The position numbers and the translations under genes are program-made. Below the pieces are notes generated by a model that saw nothing but the letters and a program-made list of their open reading frames with translations, was not told the origin of the DNA and did not search any database. A DNA stretch of 38,001 bases, taken from contig JANXWY010000365.1 of assembly GCA_025350905.1 (NCBI GenBank), forward strand, positions 1-38,001, read 5' to 3'. Positions 26,754 through 37,954 of the stretch are shown here, piece after piece (position 1 is the stretch's first letter; each line of letters starts with the position of its first letter). The DNA is from Verrucomicrobiota bacterium (GTDB lineage Bacteria; Verrucomicrobiota; Verrucomicrobiia; Limisphaerales; JADLHS01).

Positions 26754-28301
26754 TCATTTCCGCAAGCGAAAGAACCGCCTGGCTCCGTCAGTAGGAAGGT
26801 TGGCGGCGATATTCGTCGCATTGGTGATGGTTCCATACCCAGATGGACTCCACGAAATTGGGTTCAGCGAATCCGACTGGTCGAGTTGAAAGTCGGCGGC
26901 GAACAACGGCCACGACGCAACCGCGTTGGCGCCGGATGGCGCGAGGTCGAGTCGTGGAGGCGGCACCGAATCGTACGCGCCCACCGGCAGATTGGTGGAG
27001 GTACTTTCGAAGGCGCCGATGTCCCGCGCCCCGCTTCGCACGCGCCAGAAGCGGTTGGTCGCCTCGTTCAGATAATATTCTTTCCCCGGCAAACCGTAAA
27101 CGGAGGCGTTGGCCGCGCCGAGACAGACACTGTTCGGCGCGAGGGTGTAATCATTCGCGCTGGGGTTGCGAAATCCCGGGGCCGGGGATTGCACCGAACC
27201 GGTCAGCGTTCCGACCACGGCGTTCGTCTTCAGCCAGTTGTTCGCGCCCGTCACCGTGCCGTGCAGGACATCCTCCACCAGGATCGGACGGCTGGTCCCC
27301 GAGATAATGTTGTCCGCGATTTCCGCGCTCATGGCCGTGCCATCCACGTTCGATACATGCACGAACGCCGCGGCTCCGCCATTGCCGACGAACGTGTTGT
27401 AAAGCGCACGCACGTTGAGGGTCAAGTTGCCAAGCCCACCGTCGTTATACACCGCAATCACCTGGGAGTTATTGAGCGGCGACGCCTTTTGAACAATGAC
27501 ATTGCCGCGTAATGTCATTGCCTGGCTGAACGGTCCTGCGCCGTTGAAATCGTCGTCCGTCATCAGGTCGCCCTCGTACGAGTTGGCGCGCGCGAACCAG
27601 TTATATTCGAGCGTCGCGTTCCGACAGCGGAGGTGGAAATTCTGCCCTTGGACTGGATCGTGCACGTAGCAATACCGAAGCGTGAGGGAGCCACCGTAAA
27701 CGTAGATATTATGTGTCGGCGCGGATAACGACGCGTTGGTATTGCCGTTGGCGTTGAACTCGCAAAATTCCACCGTCGCTTCACTGTCTTGCGTCCCACC
27801 GGTCAGGCCGTTGTCGTTGAGCGTGAATCGACAGTCCTGAAGGAGTAGATTGGTCGTCCCATTGTAGTAACGAATCCCAGCGGAATTAAAGGCAGCGGTG
27901 CGGCAATTTCGGAAAACAATTCCCGAAAGGCGATAATTGCGCGCCCCGCTGAATTGCCATCCGCCGCGACCACGATCGCCGGCAGTGTAACTGCCCGGTG
28001 CGTTTTCCACGTAGGTCGTCCCGAAATCCCAAACGGGTGGATGGGCGGGATCCTGGGCGCGGATAATGATCGGGTTCGCCGGGGTCGCTTGCTTGGTGAG
28101 GTACACCCGAAAGGCATACGTTCCTGGGGCGATCACGACTTCATCGCCGGGGTTGGCGGATTCAATCTTTGAGTACGAATCCGTGGGGCCGACATTGATC
28201 ACGGCAGCCGCCAACCGCGGACGGGCCCACCCAAACGCCAACGCCACCAGCAACACCGATCTTAAGAATTGAAGCCACGAGTTCATCAATAAAGCCTGCA
28301 C
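26754..28301 (-). CDS. Right-handed parallel beta-helix repeat protein, exported
   Basis: INVGPTDSYSKIESANPGDEVVIAPGTYAFRVYLTKQATPANPIIIRAQDP; YRLSGIVFRNCRTAAFNSAGIRYYNGTTNLLLQDCRFTLNDNGL. Confidence 0.85.
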   Translation of the reverse strand: MQALLMNSWLQFLRSVLLVALAFGWARPRLAAAVINVGPTDSYSKIESANPGDEVVIAPGTYAFRVYLTKQATPANPIIIRAQDPAHPPVWDFGTTYVENAPGSYTAGDRGRGGWQFSGARNYRLSGIVFRNCRTAAFNSAGIRYYNGTTNLLLQDCRFTLNDNGLTGGTQDSEATVEFCEFNANGNTNASLSAPTHNIYVYGGSLTLRYCYVHDPVQGQNFHLRCRNATLEYNWFARANSYEGDLMTDDDFNGAGPFSQAMTLRGNVIVQKASPLNNSQVIAVYNDGGLGNLTLNVRALYNTFVGNGGAAAFVHVSNVDGTAMSAEIADNIISGTSRPILVEDVLHGTVTGANNWLKTNAVVGTLTGSVQSPAPGFRNPSANDYTLAPNSVCLGAANASVYGLPGKEYYLNEATNRFWRVRSGARDIGAFESTSTNLPVGAYDSVPPPRLDLAPSGANAVASWPLFAADFQLDQSDSLNPISWSPSGYGTITNATNIAANLPTDGARRFFRLRK

Positions 28302-28401
28302 TGACCGACTCGCCGCAACGCGCGTACTGAATTACCTGACCCGGCCGATCATCAATTGTCTCGCGGGCGGTAAATCCCATCCTCGCCGCCTTGCTCCCGC
28401 T

Positions 28402-29685
28402 TCACGGTTCGGCTCGCAGATCCAGACAAACTAACTGCGCTTTACTCCGGGCGAACAGGTAACCATTGGCCAAAGCCGGCAAGGCACGCACCTCCGATGG
28501 CAAAATCTGCGCCTGGGCGCTGGCTTTGAATCCAGCGGGCGTGGCTGGCACGCGGATCAGAAGTCCCTTCTCGGTGAGCAGCAGCAGCTCTTCGCCGGCC
28601 AGCGTCACACTGCCGGCTTTCAATCCGGCCTCGCTCCATCGCACCTTGCCCGTCTTCAGTTCCACGCAACGCAATTCACAGCCTTGTTCCTGTCGGCCGT
28701 GCCAGCCAAACAGGAAACCGTTGTGCTGCACACTGGTGGCATAGTGATTCGAGAGCGCGTCGTCGCGCGACCAGATTTCCACTGGTCCCCGCTCCTGGAA
28801 CCGCAGCAGGCTCGCGCCCGCCCCGTAAGACGCCGACAGAAAAATGAAGTCGTCCAGCACCAATGGCGTGGCAGCGCTCACCGTCGCGTTCCCGCGCGGA
28901 CGCCAGGGATGGCGAAAAATAATTTGCCCATCCTTCGGCTGCAACGCCACGAGTGCCTCGCGGGTCAGGGCGAAAATAATTCGGCGACCGCGAATGTCCG
29001 CCACCGTCGGGGAAGCGTAACTCGCCTCATCCCCGGTGGCCTTCCAGCGGACTTTGCCGGTCGCCACATCCAACGCAACCACGCCCGCGCCCTCTCGTCC
29101 GCCGGGCATCAGAATCACCAGATCGCTTTCCACCAAGGGCGAAGCGGCCCGGCCAAAAAATCCCTTTTGCGATGCGAACTCTTTCACCGCATCCACCGTC
29201 CACAACAGGGCGCCCGTGGCCAGCTGCCAGCAACTGAGCCGGCCTTCCGCACCATAGGTGAACACCCGCCCGTCGGCAATGGTGGGCGTCGCTCGGGGGC
29301 CTTCATCAAATCCAAAATCATCCCGGTATTCCGTGGCGTAATCGCCTTTCCACATCGCCTTGCCGGTTCGGGAGTCCAGACATTCCACCACCGCTCGCTC
29401 TTCCCGCCGATGGAATAAAATCAATCTTTCTCCGCTGACCGCCGGGCCGGCAAGCCCGGGGCCGACCTCGCGCTTCCACACCACGGGCGGGCCTTCTTTC
29501 GGCCAGACCTTGGCTAGCGGCGGGCCCAGATAGACTCCGTCGCGCTGCGGTCCGAGCAACTGCGGCCAGTCGGAAACCGTCGTCGCCCCGAGGAGAGGGG
29601 AGCCAACCGAAACGAAAGCGGCAACTGCCAGACCCACGCCGCGCCAAACCGAGGCGCCAATGGTTGTCAATTTTAAGCGGTACAT
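28402..29685 (-). CDS. PQQ-binding-like beta-propeller repeat protein
   Basis: DWPQLLGPQRDGVY, VVWKREVGPGLAGPAVSGERLILFHRR, DVATGKVRWKATGDEASYASPTVAD. Confidence 0.9.
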   Translation of the reverse strand: MYRLKLTTIGASVWRGVGLAVAAFVSVGSPLLGATTVSDWPQLLGPQRDGVYLGPPLAKVWPKEGPPVVWKREVGPGLAGPAVSGERLILFHRREERAVVECLDSRTGKAMWKGDYATEYRDDFGFDEGPRATPTIADGRVFTYGAEGRLSCWQLATGALLWTVDAVKEFASQKGFFGRAASPLVESDLVILMPGGREGAGVVALDVATGKVRWKATGDEASYASPTVADIRGRRIIFALTREALVALQPKDGQIIFRHPWRPRGNATVSAATPLVLDDFIFLSASYGAGASLLRFQERGPVEIWSRDDALSNHYATSVQHNGFLFGWHGRQEQGCELRCVELKTGKVRWSEAGLKAGSVTLAGEELLLLTEKGLLIRVPATPAGFKASAQAQILPSEVRALPALANGYLFARSKAQLVCLDLRAEP

Positions 29686-29715
29686 GACGAAGACTTAGCA
29701 GGGGAAGACGGAAAT

Positions 29716-29743
29716 GCAAAGCTTTGGCAGCAAAGCTTTGGCA
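29716..29743. repeat. Perfect tandem duplication of 14-bp GCAAAGCTTTGGCA, each unit with palindrome CAAAGCTTTG
   Basis: Read directly in the divergent intergenic region between 29685 (-) and 29781 (+). Confidence 0.85.
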
Positions 29744-29780
29744 CTTTCCCTCGCGGCCGCCTTCTGATTCAATCCAGCGC

Positions 29781-32700
29781 GTGCAGCCAACGAAACGAAA
29801 TCAGTGGGGACAATTTATATTCGCCGTGTTGCTGCTTTTGCTTTCGGTCTGGGGACTCCACGCCCAACCCGCCTTCACCAACCGCGTCCTCGAACTCGAT
29901 GGCACCGGCGGTTACGTGGAACTGCCGCCGAATATCTTCAACGACCTCGAAGAGGCCACGGTGGAAGCCTGGGTACGATGGGACGATATCAACGGGACCG
30001 GCAAGGGCCTGTTCAACTACGGCGACGCCATGCGGGACATGTCGCTCATGTCGTGGAACGGCTCAAAAAGACTGAGCTTCGTGGTGGCCGATTCGACCGC
30101 GATTTCTCTGTCAGACTTACATTTTGTCAACGCCGAGGGCTTCTTGCGCCCGCAGCAATGGGTTCACGTGGCAGGCGTCTCCGGCAAAGGCGGGATGAAA
30201 CTTTACGTCGATGGCACGCTCGTCGGCACCAACGCCTACACCGGCAGCTTTTCGACGTTGAAAAATGGCACGCGCAATTACCTCGGCCAACGCGTTTCCA
30301 CGAATGATCCGCCCACGAACTTCAAGGGCGCCATGGATGAAGTCCGCGTCTGGCGGGTCGCCCGCTCCGCTGATCAAATCCGCGAGACCATGCTCCAGCG
30401 GTTGACGGGGCGCGAGGAAGGCCTGGCCGCGCTCTGGAATTTCGACGACGTAACGGAGGGCGTCGTGAAAGATTCCGGACCTGGCGCGCATCACGGCAAG
30501 CTGATCGGCAGCGCCAAGGCCGTCGTGGGCGGCACGCCCGCGTCGCTCGCGCGGGCGAGAGTTTCAAAAGTCCTCGAACTCGATGGCAAGCACAGCTACG
30601 TCGAATTCCCGGCGGGCGCGTTTACGAATCTTGACGAAGTGACCGTCGAAGGCTGGATCAAGTGGGAGAGCTTCGAGTCCATGTCCCGGTTCTTCGACTT
30701 CACGCTCGCGGGTTACACGCTGAACGTTATGAACCGCGAAACGAAATCGGAATTGTTTTCCGAAATGTATCGCGGCGATTACCGTACGCCACTGTGGGTG
30801 CCTGGAATTCTTTCATTGGGAAGATGGACTCACATCGCGGCGACGGCTGGAAAGGACGGACAGAAACTTTTCGTTGATGGCGCAGCGGTAGCGACCAATG
30901 GTGTTCCAGGAACAATGCCCACGGCTGGTCTGGAGAAGCGCAACTACCTCGGGCGCTCCAATTTTCGCGTCGTCTATCCCGGCGATGCCGACTTCCACGG
31001 GCAGATGGACGAAGTCCGCCTCTGGAAAGGCGTGCGCACGGAGGAGCAGATCCGCGAGAACATGTTCAAAAGCCTCACCGGCAATGAGGAGGGCTTGGCG
31101 GGCCTCTGGAATTTTGAGGACGGCTCGGCCAACGACTCGACCACGAACGCGCATCACGGGAAGTTGATGGGCCAGGCCAAAGTGGTCGAAGCCACGCTGC
31201 CTGAGGCGACCGCCCTGGCGCCCTGGTCGCGGCTGCTCGTGATTGTCACGGATGCCGCCGGTGCGCCCTTGCAAAATGTTGATATCCGCGCCGAAGTGAA
31301 TGGCGTTGAAGTCGTTCGCGCCGCGAGCGATCGGCAGGGCCTCACTCCGCTCACTATTTGGACGAACGTGCCCGCGGTGGACCTGGTCGCTTCCGGCTCG
31401 AACGACCTCGGCGGCTGGCAGTTTGCCGTCCCCATCACGCCCTACACCGAACGAACGAACGAATGGAAGCTGCGCCCCGCCCTTCGGCTGGCCGGGCGCG
31501 CGACGACGCTGGACGGCAAGACGCCGCAGGCCAACCTGGTCGTGGAATTGGTGCAACCCACCGATGGTAGCAGCCAGCGTGAGGAGGCTCTGACCTCCCA
31601 ATCCCCAATCCGAAATTCGCAATCCGAAATTGAAGTGAGCTTCCTCACGTCGGCTGCTACGAATCGCGTGCTGCAACTCGACGGCACGAACAGCTTCGTG
31701 GAACTGCCCCCGAATCTGCTGGTGGACGCTCGCGAGTTGACGTTCGAAGCCTGGGTGAAGTGGGATGCGTTCGGTTTTCACCCAACTGCCTTCGATCTTG
31801 GGTCCCGCTCTCGAAGTCTGCTGCTCGCGCCTGGCGATAACAACAATGAGGTTTTCGGTATCCAGACCGAGGGCACACCAGTCTACCCATCGTTTGTCGG
31901 AGGGCCGGGCGCAATCGAACTCCACCAGTGGGAGCATGTGGCGGGGGTGGTGAGCACCAACGGCCTGCGACTGTACCTCAATGGCAGTCTGGTGAATACG
32001 AACGATTTCACGGAACGCTTTTTCACAAATGGCCCAGTTCAGCAGGCTTTTCTCGGCCGCTCCGTCATCCCCGCTTTTCTTGCGAATTTGCGCGGCGAGA
32101 TGGACGAGGTCAGGCTTTGGAGAACGGTGCGCACGCCGGAACAGATTCGCGAGAACATGGGTCGGAGGCTGACCGGAAGTGAAGAAGGTCTGGTCGGGCT
32201 TTGGAACTTTGACGATCCCGCTAATCCCGGGCGCGACGCCTCGCCCGGCGCGCATCACGGCAAACTCATCGGCCAGGCCACCGTTACGAACGCGGCGTTG
32301 CCGGTGACCGTGTTTGGAAAAATCACCGACGCCGACGGCAAGCCTCTGGCGAACGCGAGCGTTGAAATCCACCAGTCAGGCCAGCTTGACCGGCGCATCC
32401 CCGCCACCGCGGCGGGCGAGTATGCCTTCACGATGGCGCCCGCCGCGCGCTGCGATCTGTTTGTTTCAAATGGCGAGCTGTCCGCCTACCGCCTCGGCTT
32501 CCAACCCACTGCCGAGCCGCAGCGGCGCCTCGACTGGACGCTGGCGGATCCGGAGAAGACGCCCGTTATTCTTGGTGGTAGCAGCCGACGTGAGGAGGCT
32601 CTGGCTTTAAAATCTCCAATCCCAAACCCCAAATCCCAATTCGATCAGAGCCTCCTTACGTCGGCTGCTACGAATTTCCCCGCCGGGACGGTTGTGGGCA

Positions 32701-35700
32701 CGGTCGTCACGGACGAGCAGGGCAATTTCAAATTCCCGAACGTGAAGCCGGGCGCGTATCAGGTGCGCGCGCAGATTCCCGGCGGACGCGCGTGGCTCGA
32801 TGGGGGACGGGTTCTTTACGCCGCTCCCGAGGCATCGGACGCCGAGCGCACCCGGCTGGCGAATCTGGATTTTCGCCTGGCGCCGTTCATCCAAGGGCAT
32901 TGGAAACGATTCGGCGTGCCGGACGGACTGCCGAACGCCGAGGTGTATCGGGTGATGTTCGCGCGGGATGGCGCGGCCTGGTTTTGCACGGCCGGCGGCA
33001 TCTCCCGGTTTGATGGTTACGAGTTCTCCAACCTAACCCGCACGGAAGGCCTGCCTACCGTTTCGGCTAATGGGGTCGCTCAAACTCGCGATGGCGACGT
33101 GTGGTTCGCCTGCGGGTTGGGCGGTCTCGTGCGTTACGTTCCGGCCAGCTCGGCGACTCCCGCCCGGGCTGTCGCCGTGAGCGAACCTTCGCTGAAGAGA
33201 TTCGACGTGGAACTTCGGAGCACACCCGATGGCGCTCTTTGGGGACGCAGAATGAACGGGGATGTGGTGCGTTACGACGGGAAACAGGAGACCGTCTTCA
33301 CGAACGCTTACCCCTTCATCGACTATTATTTCGGCGCGCATTTGGCGGTGGCTCCGGACGGCCGTGTGTGGCTCACGGGGGCCGGGTCGGGACTGGTCCG
33401 CTTCGATCGAACGAATATGACCCGCCTCACCCCCGAGGATGGCTTGCTTTCCATGGACACGGGCGGCCTGTCCGTGGCTCCCAATGGTGCGGTCTGGTTT
33501 GGCGATGGCCCCGGCGCGCTCACCCGCTACGACGGGACCAACTTCATCCATTTCACCACGCGCGATGGCGTTCCCTCGGGCGACATCGTCGCAGTTCATG
33601 CGACCCCCAGGGGCAGCGTCTGGCTCACGACGGCGGAGGGGCCGCCGTGCCGCTACGATGGCACGAGTTTTGTCCGCTTTACCGAGCAGGGCCGGGTGAA
33701 AGCGAGTGGCTTCCTAGAAATCGAAACCAGCCCGGACGGCGCCACCTGGTTTGCCACGAGGACCGGTGCTCACCGATATGAGGAAGACGCGTTGGCCCTC
33801 TTCTCCGTCGCCGACGGGCTGCCAAAGGAAGGGGCGGCGTTTGTGAGTGAATGGCCAAAGTTGCTTTCGGCGCGCGATGGCAAGCTCTATCTGGGAAGCA
33901 TGACGAATGGGCTGGTGCGTTTCGATGGGAAAAAATTCGAGGCGTTCGACGACAAGAACAGCCTGTCCGGAGGCTATGTGTATGACTTGGTGCAAGCCGC
34001 GGACGGCCTCCTGTGGCTGACGACGAGCAACGCCATTGTGCGCTTCGACGGAAGCCGATTCCTACCCTCGCCCACCAACTTGCATCTTCCTGTCATGGGC
34101 GAGGGAGCCAGCCTGACAAAGGCTCGCGACAGCGCAATCTGGGTTAGCACTCAACGTGGTGGCGTAGGCCGCTACGTCGGAACTGAACTCACCCACTGGT
34201 TCAGCGAGACCAATGGACTGAGCGCCTCTGACACTTTCACCATTCATGGCGACGCGCATGGTGATGTTTGGCTGGGCGGCGCTCTTCACGCCTCGCGTTA
34301 CGATGGCCGGAGTTGGACGCATTTCACTACGGGAAATGGGCTGCCGGATTTAGGTACCGGAACCATCGCCGACGGCCCGGATGGTTGGCCCTGGTTCGGG
34401 GCAACCACAGGCTGGGGCCTCGCGCGCTTTGACGGCCGCGCGATAAGCCTGGTCGGCGGGTCAAAGTTGATTCCCGGTTCGGTGAATTACATTTTTCGCG
34501 ACGCGGAGGGCGGGATGTGGATTGGCTGCGGCGACGGCGTGGTCCGCTTCGATGGGCTCACCTGGTCGGAACTGGATGAAGAAGACGGACTGCCGCCTCG
34601 CGGTGTTGGGCGTATTGCGCAGGATGGGACCGGCGCGATGTGGTTTTTGGGACACCACGAGCTGGTTCGTTATCGTCCGGTCCGTGCCTCGTTACCGGCG
34701 CCGACGGTGAGCGTGCAACTGGACCAGCTTTACCTGGACGTGAGCCAGTTGCCGAAAGTCCTGGCGGGCCGCCTGATGACTTTCAAGTGTGCCGCCGTGG
34801 AATTCCGCACGCGGCCCGCCCGGCGCCTGTATCGCTACGCCATCGTGCCCGGACATCAAACGGACGCGCCCGCGAAGACCAACGCGTTGTGGGTGGCAGC
34901 GGATTCGTCGCCACAATTCGCCTGGCGCACAAACAAGGCCGGCGCTTACACCTTCTTCGCGCAGATGATTGACCGCGACTTGAATTACTCCGCCCCCGCC
35001 GTCGTGCATTTCGAGATTGTGCCGCCCTTCTATGCCAACGCCTGGATCATGGTGCCGGGTGGTGGTGCGCTGCTGGGATTGGTGGGCTGGGCGTTCGTGG
35101 CGCGATCGCTGGTCATCCGGCGCAAGCGGGAAGCGGAGCAGTTGCGCGAACGGTTGCTGCGGGAGGAACACGACGCGCGCGAGGCCGCGGAAAAAGCCCG
35201 GGCCGACATCGAAGCAAAGAATGCGCAGTTGGAAACGGCCAAAGCCGCCGCTGAAACCGCCCGCGAACAGGCCGAGGCCGCCAACGCGGCCAAGAGCGAG
35301 TTCCTCGCGAACATGTCGCACGAAATTCGCACTCCGATGAATGCGATCCTCGGCTTCTCGGAATTGCTCCGCACGCAGATGGCGGCGTCGAAGGACCGCA
35401 ATTATCTCGACGCCATTTCGTCCAGCGGGCGGACGCTGCTGGCGCTCATCAACGACATCCTCGACCTCTCCAAGATCGAAGCCGGCAAGCTGGAATTGCA
35501 GTACGAGCCGGTCTGCGTGCCGCGACTGGTGGACGAGATCCAAAAACTCTTTTCGATCAAAGCGGGCGAGAAAGGGATCAAGCTGCTGACCGAGATTGAT
35601 CCGCAACTGCCGCGCGGTTTGATGCTGGATGAAGTGCGGTTGCGGCAGGTGATGTTCAACGTGGTCGGCAATGCGCTCAAGTTCACGGAGAAGGGGCACG

Positions 35701-36839
35701 TGAAGATTCGGGCCACCTTCAATCGTAGCAGCCGAACTAACGAGGCTCTAAATTTCAAATCCGAAATTGATCAGAGCCTCCTCACGTCGGCTGCTACGGA
35801 GGAAGATGACGAAACCCGCATCAACCTCATCCTCGAGATCTCGGACACCGGCATCGGCATTCCGAAGGCGCAACAAGAGCACATCTTCGGCGCGTTCTCG
35901 CAAGTGGCCGGACAGAGCACCCGCAAGTTCGGCGGCACGGGCCTGGGACTCACCATCACCAAGCGGCTGGCCGAGATGATGCACGGCGTGATCACCGTGG
36001 AGAGCGAGCCCGGCCAGGGCAGCACCTTCCGGTTCACCTTTCCCAACGTGGCGATCACCGAGCTGGCCGAGTCCGACGCGGTGGCGACGGGCGGCGAAGG
36101 CGACTTCACGCAGTTCGCCCCGGCCACGATCCTGGTCGCCGATGACGTGGCGCTGAACCGCGCCTTGCTCACCGGCTACTTCGAAGGCACGGGGCACAAG
36201 GTGCTGCTGGCGACGAACGGCTTGGAAGCGCTGGCCCAGGCGGAGCAACATCGCCCCGACGTGATCCTGATGGACATGCGGATGCCGGAGCTGGACGGGC
36301 ACGAGGCGACGCGACGGCTGAAAGCGAATCCTGCGTTGCAGCACATCCCGGTGATCGCGGTCACGGCGTCGTCCTTCCGCGAAGAAGAAGCCAAGGCGCG
36401 GAAGATTTGCGACGGCTTCATCCGCAAGCCGTTCAACCGCGCCGAACTGATCGCCGAGTTGAAGCGATTTTTGAAGCCGACTTTAGGGCAGCCATCGGAG
36501 CCGGCCGCCGCCGGGACACCAGTTCTCGAAGTGGCGCCGGCCCGCCCGGTGCCGCCGGAAGTCGCGGGGCGACGGCCGGAATTGCTCGCCCGCTTGAACG
36601 CGGAACAAACGAGCGCCTGGCCTCGGTTGCGCCAGACAATGGCGATTGGCGAGATTGAAGACTTCGCCGCAAAACTTAAAGGGCTGGCCGAGGCAGGCCA
36701 TTGGCCGGAATTGCGCGCTTATGCGGAGGCGCTCGAACGGCAGGCCCAGGACTTTGATTTGGACCGCCTGCCACAAACCCTAGGGCGTTTCCCGGATGTG
36801 GTTCAAGCCCTCAACGGCAGTAACACCCCGAACGCATGA
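29781..36839 (+). CDS. Giant hybrid sensor histidine kinase: 3x LamG-like, carboxypeptidase-regulatory-like segments, Reg_prop propeller, Y_Y_Y-like, TM, HisKA-HATPase, REC
   Basis: GTG start with signal peptide ([29 protein letters not shown]); three LELDGT..YVELPPN...[12 protein letters not shown] units; propeller repeats ([20 protein letters not shown]...); [57 protein letters not shown]. Confidence 0.92.
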   Translation: MQPTKRNQWGQFIFAVLLLLLSVWGLHAQPAFTNRVLELDGTGGYVELPPNIFNDLEEATVEAWVRWDDINGTGKGLFNYGDAMRDMSLMSWNGSKRLSFVVADSTAISLSDLHFVNAEGFLRPQQWVHVAGVSGKGGMKLYVDGTLVGTNAYTGSFSTLKNGTRNYLGQRVSTNDPPTNFKGAMDEVRVWRVARSADQIRETMLQRLTGREEGLAALWNFDDVTEGVVKDSGPGAHHGKLIGSAKAVVGGTPASLARARVSKVLELDGKHSYVEFPAGAFTNLDEVTVEGWIKWESFESMSRFFDFTLAGYTLNVMNRETKSELFSEMYRGDYRTPLWVPGILSLGRWTHIAATAGKDGQKLFVDGAAVATNGVPGTMPTAGLEKRNYLGRSNFRVVYPGDADFHGQMDEVRLWKGVRTEEQIRENMFKSLTGNEEGLAGLWNFEDGSANDSTTNAHHGKLMGQAKVVEATLPEATALAPWSRLLVIVTDAAGAPLQNVDIRAEVNGVEVVRAASDRQGLTPLTIWTNVPAVDLVASGSNDLGGWQFAVPITPYTERTNEWKLRPALRLAGRATTLDGKTPQANLVVELVQPTDGSSQREEALTSQSPIRNSQSEIEVSFLTSAATNRVLQLDGTNSFVELPPNLLVDARELTFEAWVKWDAFGFHPTAFDLGSRSRSLLLAPGDNNNEVFGIQTEGTPVYPSFVGGPGAIELHQWEHVAGVVSTNGLRLYLNGSLVNTNDFTERFFTNGPVQQAFLGRSVIPAFLANLRGEMDEVRLWRTVRTPEQIRENMGRRLTGSEEGLVGLWNFDDPANPGRDASPGAHHGKLIGQATVTNAALPVTVFGKITDADGKPLANASVEIHQSGQLDRRIPATAAGEYAFTMAPAARCDLFVSNGELSAYRLGFQPTAEPQRRLDWTLADPEKTPVILGGSSRREEALALKSPIPNPKSQFDQSLLTSAATNFPAGTVVGTVVTDEQGNFKFPNVKPGAYQVRAQIPGGRAWLDGGRVLYAAPEASDAERTRLANLDFRLAPFIQGHWKRFGVPDGLPNAEVYRVMFARDGAAWFCTAGGISRFDGYEFSNLTRTEGLPTVSANGVAQTRDGDVWFACGLGGLVRYVPASSATPARAVAVSEPSLKRFDVELRSTPDGALWGRRMNGDVVRYDGKQETVFTNAYPFIDYYFGAHLAVAPDGRVWLTGAGSGLVRFDRTNMTRLTPEDGLLSMDTGGLSVAPNGAVWFGDGPGALTRYDGTNFIHFTTRDGVPSGDIVAVHATPRGSVWLTTAEGPPCRYDGTSFVRFTEQGRVKASGFLEIETSPDGATWFATRTGAHRYEEDALALFSVADGLPKEGAAFVSEWPKLLSARDGKLYLGSMTNGLVRFDGKKFEAFDDKNSLSGGYVYDLVQAADGLLWLTTSNAIVRFDGSRFLPSPTNLHLPVMGEGASLTKARDSAIWVSTQRGGVGRYVGTELTHWFSETNGLSASDTFTIHGDAHGDVWLGGALHASRYDGRSWTHFTTGNGLPDLGTGTIADGPDGWPWFGATTGWGLARFDGRAISLVGGSKLIPGSVNYIFRDAEGGMWIGCGDGVVRFDGLTWSELDEEDGLPPRGVGRIAQDGTGAMWFLGHHELVRYRPVRASLPAPTVSVQLDQLYLDVSQLPKVLAGRLMTFKCAAVEFRTRPARRLYRYAIVPGHQTDAPAKTNALWVAADSSPQFAWRTNKAGAYTFFAQMIDRDLNYSAPAVVHFEIVPPFYANAWIMVPGGGALLGLVGWAFVARSLVIRRKREAEQLRERLLREEHDAREAAEKARADIEAKNAQLETAKAAAETAREQAEAANAAKSEFLANMSHEIRTPMNAILGFSELLRTQMAASKDRNYLDAISSSGRTLLALINDILDLSKIEAGKLELQYEPVCVPRLVDEIQKLFSIKAGEKGIKLLTEIDPQLPRGLMLDEVRLRQVMFNVVGNALKFTEKGHVKIRATFNRSSRTNEALNFKSEIDQSLLTSAATEEDDETRINLILEISDTGIGIPKAQQEHIFGAFSQVAGQSTRKFGGTGLGLTITKRLAEMMHGVITVESEPGQGSTFRFTFPNVAITELAESDAVATGGEGDFTQFAPATILVADDVALNRALLTGYFEGTGHKVLLATNGLEALAQAEQHRPDVILMDMRMPELDGHEATRRLKANPALQHIPVIAVTASSFREEEAKARKICDGFIRKPFNRAELIAELKRFLKPTLGQPSEPAAAGTPVLEVAPARPVPPEVAGRRPELLARLNAEQTSAWPRLRQTMAIGEIEDFAAKLKGLAEAGHWPELRAYAEALERQAQDFDLDRLPQTLGRFPDVVQALNGSNTPNA
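31567..31660. repeat. In-frame palindromic element, copy 1 (94 bp)
   Basis: Arms GTAGCAGCCAGCGTGAGGAGGCTC / GAGCTTCCTCACGTCGGCTGCTAC (21 of 24 complementary); encodes [33 protein letters not shown]. Confidence 0.9.
32578..32671. repeat. In-frame palindromic element, copy 2 (94 bp)
   Basis: Arms GTAGCAGCCGACGTGAGGAGGCTCTG / CAGAGCCTCCTTACGTCGGCTGCTAC (25 of 26 complementary); encodes [33 protein letters not shown]. Confidence 0.92.
35725..35797. repeat. In-frame palindromic element, copy 3 (73 bp), inside the HATPase domain
   Basis: Arms GTAGCAGCCGAACTAACGAGGCTCT / AGAGCCTCCTCACGTCGGCTGCTAC (21 of 25 complementary); encodes [26 protein letters not shown]. Confidence 0.9.
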
Positions 36840-37954
36840 GCACCGTTTCCAATCCCACTCCTGGCCCGGCAAGCAAGACCCGTGTTCTGGTCGTGGATGA
36901 CATCACGAAGAACCTGCAGGTCGTCGGCACGATGCTCCGGAACGCCGGCTACGAGGTGATGCCCACGACCAGCGGCGCCCAGGCGCTGGAGCGGGTCCGC
37001 GCGCAATTGCCGGACCTGATTCTGCTGGACCTGATGATGCCAGAGATGGACGGCCTGGAGGTTTGCCGGCGATTGAAGGCCGACACCGCAACCCGACAGA
37101 TTCCGGTAATCTTCCTCACGGCGAGTAATGAAATGGAACACCTTGTGAGCGGCTTTGAAGTGGGGGCGGTGGATTACGTCACCAAACCATTCAACCCGCC
37201 CGAGTTGCTGGCGCGCGTCCAGACGCACGTCGAGCTCCGGCAGGCGCGCGAGCGCTTGCGCGAGCTGAACGAGGAAAAGAACGAGTTCATGGGCATCGCC
37301 GCGCACGACTTGCGAAATCCACTCTCGGCCATCCAGGGTTATGCCGAGATGGTAGTGGAGGACGCGCAGGCGCTGGCACACCGCGAACTCGAAGGCAATG
37401 GTGCGCGCATCCGCGAAACCGCCAAACGCATGGCCGAGATGGTGCAAAATCTCCTCGATGCCAATCGGATCGAGCGCGGGGAGATGCAGTTGGAACTGGC
37501 GCCCACCAACCTGGCGGCCACTGTGGCGACCGTGCTGGAAACGCAGCGCCCCCGCGCGGCCGCCAAACAGCAGACCCTCCACTGGCAGAACGAAGCCGGG
37601 CCGGTCTCGGTGCTGGCCGATTCAACCGTGCTCACGCAGGTCGTCGAGAATCTGGTTTCCAATGCGATCAAGTATTCGCCGCCCGGCAAAAGCATTTACG
37701 TGCGCTTGCAGAAGTCTGCGGCGACGGTTCGCTGCGAAGTGCTGGATGAAGGACCCGGTTTGAGCACCGACGATCAAAAGAAACTGTTCGGCAAGTTTGC
37801 CCGCTTGAGCGCCAAGCCCACGGGCGGCGAACACGCGACCGGCCTCGGCTTGTCCATCGTGAAGAAGATGGTGGAGGCTATGAACGGCCGGGTCTGGTGC
37901 GAAAGTGAACCGGGCAAAGGCGCAACCTTCATCGTGGAGTTTCCGGCGACTTGA
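36836..37954 (+). CDS. REC-HisKA-HATPase response regulator/histidine kinase
   Basis: [27 protein letters not shown]...[13 protein letters not shown]...[63 protein letters not shown] overlap with the preceding CDS. Confidence 0.94.
   Translation: MSTVSNPTPGPASKTRVLVVDDITKNLQVVGTMLRNAGYEVMPTTSGAQALERVRAQLPDLILLDLMMPEMDGLEVCRRLKADTATRQIPVIFLTASNEMEHLVSGFEVGAVDYVTKPFNPPELLARVQTHVELRQARERLRELNEEKNEFMGIAAHDLRNPLSAIQGYAEMVVEDAQALAHRELEGNGARIRETAKRMAEMVQNLLDANRIERGEMQLELAPTNLAATVATVLETQRPRAAAKQQTLHWQNEAGPVSVLADSTVLTQVVENLVSNAIKYSPPGKSIYVRLQKSAATVRCEVLDEGPGLSTDDQKKLFGKFARLSAKPTGGEHATGLGLSIVKKMVEAMNGRVWCESEPGKGATFIVEFPAT

Noticed and set aside
30813-32372. 519-aa minus-strand ORF
   Set aside because: Antisense to the LamG part of the hybrid kinase; no family signature. 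It is open partly because the palindromic elements lack stops on both strands.
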